Assembly: GCA_030549775.1 (NCBI GenBank)
Contig: CM060180.1
Span: 84,557,672-84,621,671 of the forward strand
Direction of reading: 5' to 3'
DNA: 64,000 nucleotides
Origin: Tamarix chinensis
Taxonomy: Eukaryota; Streptophyta; Magnoliopsida; Caryophyllales; Tamaricaceae
In this document: positions 1 through 11,743 of the stretch, piece by piece
Layout: each line of letters starts with the position of its first letter
How positions within the stretch are numbered: position 1 is the first letter of the stretch
The notes under the pieces: model-generated
Databases searched by the model: none
Seen by the model: the letters and a program-made list of their open reading frames with translations, nothing else
What the model was told of the DNA's origin: nothing
Made by a program: the position numbers and the translations under genes

Positions 1-1300
1 CAGCCATAGTGCTAGAAGCTCATGGAAGCTTCGTGCTTTGGCCTGAGGATCAAATATGTCTCACTACTAAAGAGATAGTGACATTTGAAATTATTATTAG
101 ACCTTATTTATTATTTACATTATTTATACCTCTTCCATATATATATATATATATATGCTCGCTACATATTTTGTTTATTATTATTAATTAAGGAATCAAA
201 AAAGAAGAATGCTCTTTGGGAGTAAAATGAGGTACTAGCAGAATGAGCAACACAAAATATGATGTTGCTAAACAAAAGAGAGCTAAATTTGAAAAATTAG
301 TTTCACCATAAAATATTCCATTTTTATAGAAGTGCCAACTCCATCAATACTAGCTTTATTGTATTTCGATGCCCAAAATACCTCAGCGACAATTATATTT
401 TCATTGATTGTCGTCTTGAGTATGTTGAGAGGAATGACGCTACTTATATGGTATCATAGGTTGAAATATGTGACATTTATATTTAAGAATGGATGTCAAC
501 CATACTCATGCCATCTATGTAACGTAAGTATTATTTCATATTTCAAATTTTATCACATCTAGTGGCATTGGAATTTTTATAACCGCTTATATAAGTTATC
601 AGTTATTAATAATTGTGCATTGTTATTGTCATCCATAGGTTGGTAGCTAGTTGTGTTGCGGTGGAGGAAATGTTGTACTATATTGTGTTTATCTACTCAT
701 ACCACATTACTGATTGTACTATAATAAGAGAGGATATGCCCATATGCTATTTAGTGGATCTCATTTTGATTGAAGGATACAACAAGCTTTATCTTATTCC
801 TCACTTGGCAAATGAAAATTGGGATTTGTATGCCATCTGACTTGATCTTATTAAATTTTATATGTTTGAGTCCCTTCAAACATATGATTTGACATTTAAT
901 TTCGTTCGTCATTATGGGAAAGTATTTATGGACATGTTAGTATAGTTTTTACTTCTTACTTCATTAGCTTAATTATTCATCTATTCTACTTTAATTATTT
1001 TAGGTATATATACTTACAATATTGTATAAAAAAATCTATTTATTACGAAACTATAGATAGTGTATCATATAAGAGATGATAATGGTGTCCCTAACCCAAA
1101 TATTCTTGAATATAAGCCTATAATGGTCAGTAGGAAGACAGCAATTTTGTATTTTGTTTTAGTTTGAATTAACACGTAATAGTTAGAGAGCTAACATAAT
1201 TTATTTCATAGCCTCCACAACAATAGAATGGCGATGATTTTAGATATTATTTATGTAAATAAATGGATCTAATAGTCTAAGAAAGATAGGTTAACATAGA
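1..1300 (+). pseudogene. decayed CACTA-borne Ulp1-type cysteine protease gene
   Basis: Exon-like remnants can be matched one by one to the minus-strand gene of CACTA-2: about 3-80, 332-520, 613-930 and 1205-1270. In CACTA-2 the last two encode a Ulp1 (SUMO-protease-like, C48) domain. Here all three catalytic positions have changed. The His of the EHW motif is Asn (817-819), the Asp of the FDS motif is Glu (868-870, in frame after a stop at 838-840), and the Cys of DCGYY is Phe (1240-1242). Further stops follow near 1250. The copy is therefore a dead protease. Comparison with CACTA-2 suggests introns between the blocks. The 5' part of the gene is outside the window. Confidence 0.75.
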
Positions 1301-1844
1301 TTCAAGGCATGTATGTTTGTTTTTGCATGTTTTCCATTAATAAATCATGACATATATATTTTGTACTTGACTTATGTACTATCTTAATAATCAAAACTTG
1401 TAAACTTGTAGTTTTCACCAGTGGTTATGCATGAGGCCTAAAGTACAATGATGATCAAATTGATGAAGTTAGAGACCAATGGGCTAAGCACATGCACTCA
1501 TACATTCGATATTAGTGATCTGCATTCTACATCCATGTTCAATTTTGTATTTCATTGATGACTTTTTTTCATCTTGGTTTTGATTTATGAACTTTTGAAT
1601 TTGAAGGGTAGAGCTACCAAGTTGTTGTATGCCTACTAATTTTGATTCCATGGACTGCCTAGTGTATTAACACATACCAATTAGAGATTGATTAAAAATA
1701 TGCAGTATCATTTTAGAGAAAGACATGTATGTATGTATGTATGAATTGCTGTTGTTTTACATTGTATATTTGGTAAGTATTTGAACATATAATTGTGTAT
1801 GTGGGGTGAAACAAAACAACAAGGATATGAAAAAAAAAGTAGGC

Positions 1845-2371
1845 AAGTTTTAATAACTATTATCTCTTAAACTGTTATTATAGATGTTTTAATGACGGTT
1901 TTAAGTAAGAATTGTTATTAAAACCACTTTTAATAATAGTTATACTTAAAAACCATTACAAAAAGTAGGCATTTAATCTCAATTTAGGTTTAATAAATAA
2001 TTAAAACCCTAAATCGACTATGTTTTAACATAGTTCTTAACTCTAAACCTTTATTAAAATATTCATTTTATGCTTACTTAATAATTTTTAGGGTTTAAAT
2101 GCATAATCAATGATTAAAACCATAATTGGTTGAAAATTTAACAATGGTTTTTAGATTTGTTATTATTATAATGTTGTTTTCAATAATTGTCATGACTTGC
2201 AAACTGTTATTACATACTAAGTTTGCTCCAATATTTATAGTTTTTTTGTATATTTTTAATGATGTTTTTGAACTATTATTAAAGATTTGATAATGGATAA
2301 TTCATGAACAGTTCCAAACCGTTATTGAAATCATAAAATAATAGTTATTAAAACTCCTTTCTAGGGTAATG
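1845..2371 (+). repeat. CACTA-1 subterminal repeats and right terminus
   Basis: Copies of the motif AACCGTTATTAAAA and its reverse complement, often with one or two changes, occur in both orientations up to the terminus at 2371. The same motif fills both ends of CACTA-2. In CACTA elements, dense subterminal motifs of this kind are the binding sites of the element-encoded DNA-binding protein. That role is known for the superfamily and inferred here. Confidence 0.7.
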
Positions 2372-3375
2372 AAGAAATTTCTTCAAACCTCTATATATTT
2401 ATCTTAAACTAGAAAATCTCCATCTTTAATCCTTTATTAGGGTGTCATCCACATCATTGCTTTCTTTGTCCATAGATATTTGTACAACTCCTCTTACCAT
2501 TGGCATATTTTGTAGCAACTAAGTGTAATGAAATCCCATGAAATAATTGACTAACTAGAGTTCATGTTGTCACAACACTAAGCACTAATGTTCTGAAAGA
2601 CCTAGTAAATCTCCAACATTTCTAGAAGATTGATGTGTTAATTTTATTACTCATCTTCTTGGCCCCCCTAATTTTCGGACTCCAAGAACATTTATTATCC
2701 CTTAAAGTTTTCCTTTGATCTTTTTATCTTCAATGAACTGGTTGATCCCTTCATCCCTTTGAAACCTTTACTATTTGATCAAAATATCTACAATTTCATC
2801 GTATAACTCAAACACTCTCCTAAGTTTGCTACTGAAGCTTCATTATAAAATCTTGATATTATATAATATAGGTTTTTCTTTAATTATAAAAATAAAGCCT
2901 TAGAATTCTAGCACTAAAGATGGGAAAGCTTCCACACACGCTCACCTTAGTCTTCCACAAGTCCAATAATCGTATCATATACAACCACTTGTTGGGTTAG
3001 TTGTCTACATAGGATACGGAAACTTTATGTCCTCAATCGCACAACAATTTTTCCTTCCCCCTCTAACTCTATTTAAAAATCTATATATACATGGCCTAGT
3101 AATCATTTTGAGGAAATGAAATCATAATACAACTCTATTACCTTTTTTCTCTACTTTTTCCTCTCTATTTTATCTCTCATCTCTTACTCTTCGTCCTATA
3201 TTTTAAGAACTTCTCACTTTGCAAAACACACACAATAATAATGATCATCTACTTGGTTTAGAATTTTGGAATTTATATTGGATGAAAATTTACAACATCA
3301 TTGTACAGTTGATTTTGAATTTGCTTAAAATGAATTATTTTAATTATAAAAAAATAATTAAAATACCTATTAAAT
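2372..3375. other. unassigned AT-rich sequence between CACTA-1 and LTR-G
   Basis: About 1 kb with no usable reading frame and no match to the other repeats in the window that I could see. It contains TA-rich and pyrimidine-rich patches near 3060-3180. It may be older transposon debris or original intergenic DNA. Confidence 0.4.
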
Positions 3376-3897
3376 TGTAACACCCTTATTTTTTATTACC
3401 AAAAAATTCTTTTAAAAATGTGCGAAACCTGAAATACACCTAGAAAAAATTTCATGTTACCATCATACCTAACACAGTACTGACGTCTGCCACCTACCCC
3501 GTATCAGATATAAGGCTAAAGCCAATGAACCAATTATGAAATAATAGAGTGCATAAATATAAATTACATAAATATTTTGAAAGATTGTTTATATTGAAGG
3601 ACCTAAATGGTCCTTGAACAAATCATTACACATATAAAAGTAGATAAAAGTATAGGGCAACAAGAAAATGAAGTTAAGATATGATAATAAAACCAAAACC
3701 ACAATCTACGATGGACCCCACAAGATATCATGCATAACTCAAACAATGTATAATATATCGTACTTGGTATCACATTATAATTACGTAGGTACTCATATAT
3801 GTAGCACCCCCAAAATTCACTAATAAAAATTTAAATTTTATTAAAATATTAGCGGAAGCAAACTAACAAGTTGTGAATTTCGGAGATATTACCGCCA

Positions 3898-3943
3898 CAC
3901 TTAGTACCAAATCGGTTCACTCATACCATTTCGGTACCAAGTG
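3898..3943. other. conserved terminal stem-loop, LTR-A copy
   Basis: CACTTAGTACC (3898-3908) and GGTACCAAGTG (3933-3943) form an 11-bp stem with one mismatch about 100 bp from the LTR end. The same stem occurs at the same place in copies B, C, D and E. Confidence 0.6.
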
Positions 3944-4216
3944 CTAAGGCTAAAGAATGAAATATTAATTCCTAGAAATTCAAATCATATTTAAAATCAG
4001 AGTAGTGCAAGTAGGCATTTAAAAGAATAGAATCCACCAGTGGTGGTTACAGGAATAAGGAATACATTAAAACCAGAAAATAACAGTAAAGGGAGAACAT
4101 TAAAAATCCGGATAATCCTTACGCTCTTTCTTGTTGCCCGCTTGAGTAGCACCTGAAAAAGACTTGTAAGAGACACTGCCCATTGAATAGGAAGGGGCCC
4201 CACAAAGGGAACCCTT

Positions 4217-4232
4217 TAGTACTATGGTACTG
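4217..4232. other. CAGTAC/GTACTG hairpin, LTR-A copy
   Basis: TAGTAC-TATG-GTACTG at the position occupied by CAGTAC-GTACTG hairpins in the other giant LTR copies. One stem pair is weakened here (T opposite G). Confidence 0.5.
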
Positions 4233-4489
4233 AGTAACCCTTTAAAATCAGACTTAAAAGCAGGCTTGTAATGTCACACATGATGCAAAGCTATATACAT
4301 ATATAACAAGATGTGTATATATAACATTTACATAATTAACAATCACATCAAATATCAATAGGTCATTATGAACAATCGATACTTTCAGGCCTTAAGCCAT
4401 GTCATAGTGCAAAATCAATACATTCGGGCCTTAAGCCATTAGTCTATCATTATTCAATCAACTCTCATATTTTATATCCATGTGAGTGC

Positions 4490-4935
4490 GGAAACCCCAC
4501 TATTATAGTCGGTGGATCGGTCACTTTTAGGGCAGAACACACCTATCCACTATTATATGTCGGTGGATCGGTCTCTAGGGAAAAACGCTCTTGGCCACTA
4601 TTATTCGCCGGTGGACCGGCCTGGCCCTGACTCACATGGTGTTCCACTGTAAGTGATTAGTATTTTTCCATAACTTTATTCACATATATAACTGGTTTTA
4701 TTGAGCTCAGGACCCCCACTATTATTGCTGGTGGATCAGAATACATATCAACATCATCTAAGGCAACACGCTCCTGGGCCACCATTATGTCTGGTGGACC
4801 GGTACTCATAATCACACACCAGGGCAACACGCTCCTGGACCACTATTATAACCGGTGGACCGGTACACAATATCACATACTAGGGCAACACGCTCCTGGA
4901 CCACTATTATAACCGGTGGACCGGTACTCAATATC
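4490..4935. repeat. ACCGGT-rich minisatellite of LTR-A
   Basis: About seven imperfect units of roughly 50-60 bp, each starting CCACTATTAT and carrying CCGGTGGACCGG or a variant, followed by a segment reading GGGCAACACGCTCCTGG. The core ACCGGTGGACCGGT is close to a palindrome. The array recurs in copies B, C, D and E, with different numbers of units. Confidence 0.85.
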
Positions 4936-5639
4936 ATAAGTCAACTAGGCCCGACTCATTAATATTTCACTTTCAATATTAGTATTTTTCCTTTCTTTAA
5001 TCAGCACATCAATCATATTTGCCTCGGATGGGAGATCAAGAACCCGGGACACAAAGGTACACCGGTCGTACCGGTGCATACAAGCTACTCAGTACCCTTC
5101 AACCATGAACCCAGGGACGTAAAGGTAGCTTAGTCGTACTGGTGCATAAAGCTACTCAGTACCCTACCGACAAGGACACCTAATCCATAAGTATGCATAC
5201 CCCCTAACTAGGTCCGTAGAGCTAGATAGTGTAAGATATAGGGCCTAGCTGGGGCACAAAGACACACCAACAAATACTAGAATAATCGTGGGCTAAACCA
5301 CGTCTTTAGGGTAGCGACCCTTAAAGAGCCACCATTCCCGATCTCGAGGTCTTCCACTTTAAGTATTAGTGTCTTAATTAAAGTGATCATGAAAAGCACA
5401 GTAATTAGATACTTATTCACTTTCAATCGTTCTAATATCATTAGTCATTTCTTATTCAAACGGTTATCCAAGATAACACAGTGAAATCATTAAGGCCATC
5501 ATAATTTCATCTAAATCTGAATTAGGATTCGTTCTTATGTTACTTACTAATTATCAAAAAATCTTACCTAGCTAATCAATGTTATTTGAGTCATATTATA
5601 AAATTCCACAATCACAACGACATGTTAGGTTCAAATTAC

Positions 5640-6715
5640 ACATTTACCCCTTACTTATATAATTACTAAGTCATCCCTTTCTTGACAAATTACCATATTA
5701 CCCTTAAGGTTGCATAATTATCAAATTACCCCTTGCTCGGTTTATGTTACCAAATTATCTCCTATGCTTTTTAGATCACCATTCACCCTTCATAATTTTT
5801 AACCTTAACATATTTCCCTTTTTGGTTTGTTAGATTACCAAATTCCCCTTCTCCTTTGTTATAATTACTAAATTACCCTTGAGTTGGATAAATTACCAAA
5901 TTACCCTTCTTCATTATCATGATTACTATTTTGCCCCTTTAGTTAGTTAAATAATTACTAATTTACCCTTTAGTCAGCTAAATTATCAAATTGCCCCTTT
6001 CGTTGGATGAATTACCAAATTGCCCTTCATCTTTATCATAATTACCATTTTACCCCTCTCAATTATTATAATTTCCATTTTACCCTTTTCAATTATTATA
6101 AATTCCAAATTACCCTTCGTCATAATTACAATTATTAATTTACCATTCTTCATAATTATAATTATCAGTTTACCTTTCTCCATATTTATAATTATTAATT
6201 TACCCTTCTCTATATTTATAATTATTAATTTACCATTCTCCATTTTTATAATTACTATATTGCCCTTCTCCATTATTAAAATTACCATTATGTCTTTTAT
6301 TGGTTAATTTACCAAATTACCCTTCTCTATTATCATAATTATCTAATTACCCTTTTATAATCATAATTTAATTACCAATTTATCCTTCGTCATTATCATT
6401 ATTACCAAGTTACCATCATATCCTTTTATTTACAAAATTAGCGCAATACCCTTTTACTTATAAAATTACCATAACACCCCTTTTACTTTACAAATTACTA
6501 TTTTACCCTTTTACATCCAAAATTACCATTTTTATCTTTCCTTACAAATTAACCATCTTGCCCTCCTTTTCCAAAATTACCACTTTACCCTTTACTCCTA
6601 AAATTACCATAATACCCCTTTACTTACAAAATTACCATTTTTCCATTTAATCATAAAATTACCATATCGCCCTTTTGCCTTCAAAATTACCACTTTACCC
6701 CCTTTATTACACCAC
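5640..6715. repeat. degenerate ATTACC tandem array of LTR-A
   Basis: Dozens of imperfect repeats of about 20-30 bp built on AAATTACCATTTTACCCCTT. The best-kept stretch (about 6020-6300) has a period near 30 bp, so both strands read as hydrophobic or charged decapeptide repeats without stops. This is a composition effect, not a gene. Copies B and C carry the same array. Confidence 0.8.
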
Positions 6716-7379
6716 TTTTATTAAATTAACATTTCCACATGGAATAATAATATTAATACTCCATTAACAATATCCAACTCCACCAACCATTATATTTTAA
6801 TTTAATACTTATTATCACCCACACATATTAGGCCATAATCTAGCACAAGGAATATTACTAAAATACCCCTAGGGCTCCCAATAATAATATTCATGCATAA
6901 ATGGTCACAATAACATAAAACAACATGGATAAGTACTTAACACTTACATTAATAATCAAACTCTTCCCTCAAGCAACATATCCACACATGGCATATAAAC
7001 TAGAGTACTTTCCCTTTTTATCAATTAATACAATCAAATATATATATTATATTAAACCACAAATACCAAGCATGATAACATATTAAAAATCCCTATGTGC
7101 TAACATACATTTATCCATGTGCTTAAGTGGGGTTTAACGATTACCTTATATCCCACAAAAATCGAATCTCACTGGTATCCTAGTTAAAGATTCAAGCTTT
7201 AAATAGCAAAATCAACACCTAAAAATAGTATCAAAACTTATTATATTAGAACAAGAAAATCGAAGCATAAAACCTTATGAAATTTACTTCATAAAATAAT
7301 TAAATTAAATATTATCATACCTTAAAATTATTAACAAAAATGGGTTAATAAATGCAGCAAATCATGCTGCTCATACAAC

Positions 7380-8620
7380 ATGAGCTACATGGAAAAATAA
7401 AAGGGGAAGGCTCGAAGGGGAGGGTGAAGGAAGGTAAAATGGCTATTTTCTGGTTGGGGTCTTTAGGGTAGAAAAGAAGGTAGATGGGGAAGGATTTAAG
7501 GCAAAGGAATGGTGGAGGAGTAAAGAGGGGGTGTAGGTGGATGTTGGGGATGAGTTGTTGGCAGCCAAGGGCGGCGGATGCGGTGGCGGTGAGGTGGAGA
7601 AGTTGGTTGCTGAGGTGGGTCGAGGTGGAGGGGCTGAGAAGGAAGGAAAACAGGAGGGAAAATGAAGGGGTTTGGGGACTTGTTTCTGCTAAAAAATGTT
7701 TGGGGATCATAGAGGAGGTTGTAGGGTGTCCAATGGTTGGTTAGGTGGCGGTAGAGGCGGCTGGACGGCGGCGGAAGGAGGGGTTGCAGGTGGGCTGCCG
7801 AGAAGGGAGAAAAATGGGGAGGAAAAGAAGAGAGGAGGAAGGTGGAGTTGCAGGGTGGCTTGGACAGTGTTGGGGTGGTAGTAGAAGTGTGCAGAAGACG
7901 GTACAGGGGCTGGGTGGGCCGTTAGAGCGGCGGTGGGGTGGTGGTGCACAAAACAGGGGGAAAGTGGAGGGGGAGAAAATGAAAGAGAAGGGGAGATTGG
8001 GGGATAAGGGCTCGACAATAATGGGGTAGGTAAAAGGGTGAAGGGGAGGAGAAAAAGAAGAGGCAAGCTAGGGGATAGGTGGCTAATCGGGCGGTAATGT
8101 TTAGGGTGGCAGGGTGTCGTAGGGTGGCAGGGAGAAGTTGACGACGGGGAGGAAAGGGGAGCCATGCAGGGTGGGGTGTATGGCTGCCTAGTTTCCGAAA
8201 CAATGAAGAAAAAAGTGCAGGGGAGAGAGAGAGAGAGAAGGGGGATAGATGGTGGCAGCAAGAGGTTGTAGGCGGTGGCCGGCACGGGGTGTTCGGGGTG
8301 GTCAACCTGGGCGATGAAGACAGGTCGGGGTGTCAATCGAGGTGTTGTTGGGTTCAGGAAGAAGAAAGAAGAAGAAAGAAATAAGGGAGTAGGTCAGTCA
8401 GGGAAGAGAAAAAAAGAGACTAGGCCGACCGGTCTAGGGGAGAAAGGAAGGAGGAGAGGAGGAGGCCTGGGTTGGCTATGCGTGTGGGGGTAAGAATGGG
8501 CCATCAGCCCAGGCGCAAGGAGGGGAGGCAGGCTTGCCTGGCGGGCGGTTCGAAGGAGAAAAAAGGAAAAGGAAGGAAAGAAGAAAAAGGGGAAAAGGGA
8601 GAAAGAAAAAAAAGGAAAAA
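7380..8620. other. G/purine-rich (plus strand) block in the inferred U3 of LTR-A
   Basis: Strong strand asymmetry: the plus strand is G- and A-rich, the minus strand C- and T-rich. Frames of up to 209 codons stay open on the minus strand (7707-8336), giving Pro/Ser/His-rich peptides with no recognisable domain. Pyrimidine-rich strands make few stop codons. Copies B (21230-22340), C (36430-37640) and D (49900-51180) have similar blocks. Confidence 0.6.
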
Positions 8621-10950
8621 GGGAAATGCAAAAATAATTTAATTTAATTTATAAAATAATAAAATATAATATTTTTGATAAATTATTTAATTTAATAATT
8701 TAATTCAATATAAATTAATATATTGGTTCAAAAAGGCTAATTTTAGTAAAATATTAGTTTAAAAAATTATTTAAATAAAAATAATATGATAAAATAACAA
8801 AATATTTATTTTTAATTTATTAAATACTCCTATCCAAATTTACATACTCAAAAATCCATAAAATAATTAAACTAAATAACTTTAAAAGCTAATTTATTTT
8901 AAATAAAAGCTATTTATTAAATTATAGGTTTTATAAAATTTTGGGGGATTACATATATGTACTAGATGATTTAATCTAACCAAACATTAGAGTTTATTTC
9001 CAGTTACTAAATCCTTTATAGTTATAATGTCCTTATTCATAAAATAACATAGGTCAACATCCAACCAATATTTTGAAGAATAATAAGTTAGTGATTTAAG
9101 CCTTTATCTTAGTTTATATACTAGTTTTATCCATTTTGGTCACTCATACAATTATTTCCATCCTTCTCCAATTATTAATCATTCACTTGGCCATCATTCA
9201 TATTTTATCATCCAATAACTTATCATTCCACTTTTTTATTATTGAGTGATGGACTGTACACCACTCCATGGTCTTACATACCATGGATGCATATCCAAAT
9301 AATAGGGATAATGTCAAGGCTAAAGCTAATCACCAAAGCAAACATGCATCAGGTTTAAGCCACTCACTAGTCACAACATAAGTCTTGGTTGAAGCCAACT
9401 TTTTAGGTAACTAGACCCTTTTGTATTGATATCCTCTAGTACATCATCAGTGTCTAGAGTAGGTAAGGCGCCAGCACCTCTGACGATCCCGCCTAAAGGC
9501 ACCAATAAACTTATGAAGATAAACTATTCCCTAGTAGCTATTTAAGGATTGGGTAATCCAGATCTATGTACAACCCTATTATCTTCTGCTTTACGTGATT
9601 AGTTGGCTATTCATAAAGATAAGTGATCAGCTAAGGCATTAAAAAAACAAGCAAACCATTTTTTGATGTTTATTACATATCAATCCTTTTCCTTCCATTT
9701 CCTAACATTTTTTTGTTTCCATTTATCATTTTCCAATCTTATTCATGCCAATCATAATATTTTCGTCAAGGAAATTTTGTGCTTCATTACTCTTTTCTCA
9801 AGGAAATTCACATTTCATAAGTGGAATTACATATTTAGCCCGTATAATGCTCTTGGAGTAGGTCAACCATTATGATCTATTTAATACATTTATAATTTCA
9901 TTAAAATGATTATAAAATCTATATTTTATGCCATTAATAATCATAGGGTAGTCCCAAACATATCTTTAAGCATGAAAAAACCTAACAGAAACATCCCACA
10001 CAAAGTAGTCAAACCAGTAGATTGGTCTAGCCTAACTAGTTGATCGATTACACCAACCGACTGATTAATTAGGTCAACCTCTGCTTTCACTCAACAAAAC
10101 CATACTCTTCCTCAAACTAGTTGATAGGTTTGGGAAAACTAGCTAACTATTCATAGACTAGTCATTGGGTTCTAGTAAAGAGCAAGATCAAGGTATTTGC
10201 AGGTATACTAGTCAATAGGTTGGGTTAACTAGTTGACTCTTTTAGGAACTATTCAATCTATTTGATCTAACTAGTTGATCGATTCGCCCTATAACAGAAT
10301 CCAATAATTAATTTCATCTAGAATCATACTTACAATACATAATTAACCACATCAAAGCATGTATCAATATAGTCTAACACATTTTCAACCGAATTAACAC
10401 ATTGAATCATCATATCCTATTTTTATCAATACTCATGATTTTTATTCAAATGATAAAATCTCTCCATCCATATGACTTATGCATGCTATATACATTCATC
10501 CCAACATACATAATCAACTTAAAGGAACTCATATCATCCAAGAATAGTAATAAATTATTTTAGAAGTAAGAATTACTTGTTTGATGTAGGAAAAAATACC
10601 CTTAAACAAGAACTTTAGTTTATGGAATTATCAAATTTTAAAAAATTAAAAGAACAAATCTTTAACATCAAATTTAGCACAAAGCATTATTATTTTTGAA
10701 TTTAAAATATGAGGGAAAGAAAGATATAACACATAAAATAAAAATAAGAAAACGCTTAGCTAAACCACTCAATCATTATCCCAAATCCAATTATTCCTTA
10801 CCTAACAATTATAACAAGAGAGAGCAAGAGGCATGATAAAAAGAGTGCATGGAAATTGATTGTAAGGTTTGAAGTGCTGAAAAGGAGAAAGGTGAATACA
10901 GAGACTTAGGGATTTTGGTGGTTGAATGAAAGGTGCAAAAAAGGGGTCAT

Positions 10951-10960
10951 TGGGACTATT
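10951..10960 (-). promoter_or_regulatory. TATA box of LTR-G
   Basis: The minus strand reads GGCTATAAATAGTCCC, a plant-type TATA box roughly 790 bp inside the LTR start at 11743. It fixes the orientation of LTR-G and separates U3 from R/U5. Confidence 0.55.
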
Positions 10961-11743
10961 TATAGCCAACCAAATCAAGAAGAATAACAAAAGTTCGAGA
11001 AAATTTCAAAAAGCATAGAAATTAACATTTGAATTCAAGATAAATGGATGGAATTCATATAAGATATGTTAACCAATTCTCTAGAGCTCTAATGGTATTG
11101 TTAGATAATGTAGAACAATTAGGCCCAAATTAGAATTCACAAAAGAGTTATGGAAGGACAACATGGAAGAAATCTTTTTTCTTTTTCGAGTCGTAGCTTA
11201 GATTAAAGCATTGATCTTAGAAATGGGTAGAGGAGAGAATTGGAAAAATACAAGCCTAAAATTATCTCTCCCCCTCAATTGTCCTAATCGATCACCAAAT
11301 TGATCTTTGGCAATATATTAGGCTAAATGTATGATGAAAATGTTTAATAATATCTTAAAAATAATTCAACATAGCTTTGTAGGGTTCCATTTTAGTATAA
11401 GAAATTTTTCAAAAAATTGAGTTCTAAAAATATACTATGTTTGACACACCAGCCGATCGATTTGGGCATACCAATTGATTGTCTTATAAACCAGTCGATC
11501 AATTTCCCCAACCAATAGAATGGTTTAGTCGAGGAAACCCATTTTGTAAAAATAAAGAACCAGTCAATCGGTTCTTGGAACTAATCAATCTATTTTCCTA
11601 AAAGACTCATTAAAATTTATTTTCTAATCCCATTTCAAATCAAAATTTGCTTCAAAGAAAATTATAACATCAAATGAAAATCAAAGGTTTAAAAATTAAC
11701 CTAATTCTTGGTCAACATTTTTCTCAATATATGGGGTATTACA

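Larger units (their letters stand above)
1..2371 (+). mobile_element. CACTA-1: 3' part of a CACTA (En/Spm-type) DNA transposon
   Basis: The element enters from the left edge and ends at 2371 with CCTTTCTAGGGTAATG. Reverse-complemented, this matches the left terminal inverted repeat of the second CACTA in the window (at 32154, CACGACCCCGAAAAGG). The whole stretch is a diverged inverted copy of the left half of that element: coding remnants of a Ulp1-type protein (1-1300), a spacer, then AT-rich subterminal repeats. One example is the block around 1610-1655, which matches the reverse complement of 32705-32749, just outside LTR-C. The 5' half and its terminus lie outside the window, so its length and target duplication cannot be judged. 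The assignment rests on the shared terminus, subterminal motif and gene order. Confidence 0.8.
3800..8953 (-). mobile_element. LTR-A: giant solo LTR (about 5.15 kb) inserted in LTR-G
   Basis: Left end TGTAGCACCCCCAAAATTC, right end TTTTGGGGGATTACA. The termini form an imperfect inverted repeat shared with copies B, C, D and E. Flanks are ATAT-rich: TATAT at 3796-3800 and TATAT at 8954-8958 can be read as the 5-bp target duplication if the first T is shared or lost. Module order along the plus strand is: conserved terminal stem-loop (3898-3943), a CAGTAC-type hairpin (4217-4232), an ACCGGT minisatellite (4490-4935), an ATTACC array (5640-6715), a purine/G-rich block (7380-8620) and an AT-rich tail. 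It has no coding region, primer site or polypurine tract, as expected for a solo LTR. Minus orientation is inferred from TATA boxes in copies D and E. Confidence 0.75.
3376..11743 (-). mobile_element. LTR-G: Ty3/gypsy-type LTR, interrupted by giant LTR-A
   Basis: The left end begins TGTAACACCCTTATTT (3376) and the right end is ATGGGGTATTACA (to 11743), so it has TG...CA ends with an 11-bp inverted terminus. Removing LTR-A (3800-8953) leaves about 3.2 kb. A CTATAAATAG box on the minus strand near 10951-10960 sets the orientation: it starts at 11743 and ends at 3376. Sequence shared with LTR-H and LTR-I includes a block near 9425-9470, the reverse complement of which resembles 24585-24625 and 26110-26140. 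The flanking pentamers (TAAAT and ACACT) do not match, so one end may have been rearranged. No internal region is attached, so it is probably a solo or truncated LTR of the chromovirus-like element at 52902. Confidence 0.6.

Noticed and set aside
6020..6307. Open frames on both strands with decapeptide repeats
   Set aside because: They are a translation of the 30-bp ATTACC tandem repeat; no start context, no homologous frame in LTR-B or LTR-C.
7707..8336. 209-codon Pro/Ser-rich minus-strand frame as a possible gene
   Set aside because: Lies in a pyrimidine-rich strand that rarely forms stops; overlapping frames exist on both strands and no domain is visible.
3376..11743. Target-site duplication for LTR-G
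   Set aside because: Flanking pentamers TAAAT and ACACT do not match; ends may be rearranged, so no duplication is claimed.
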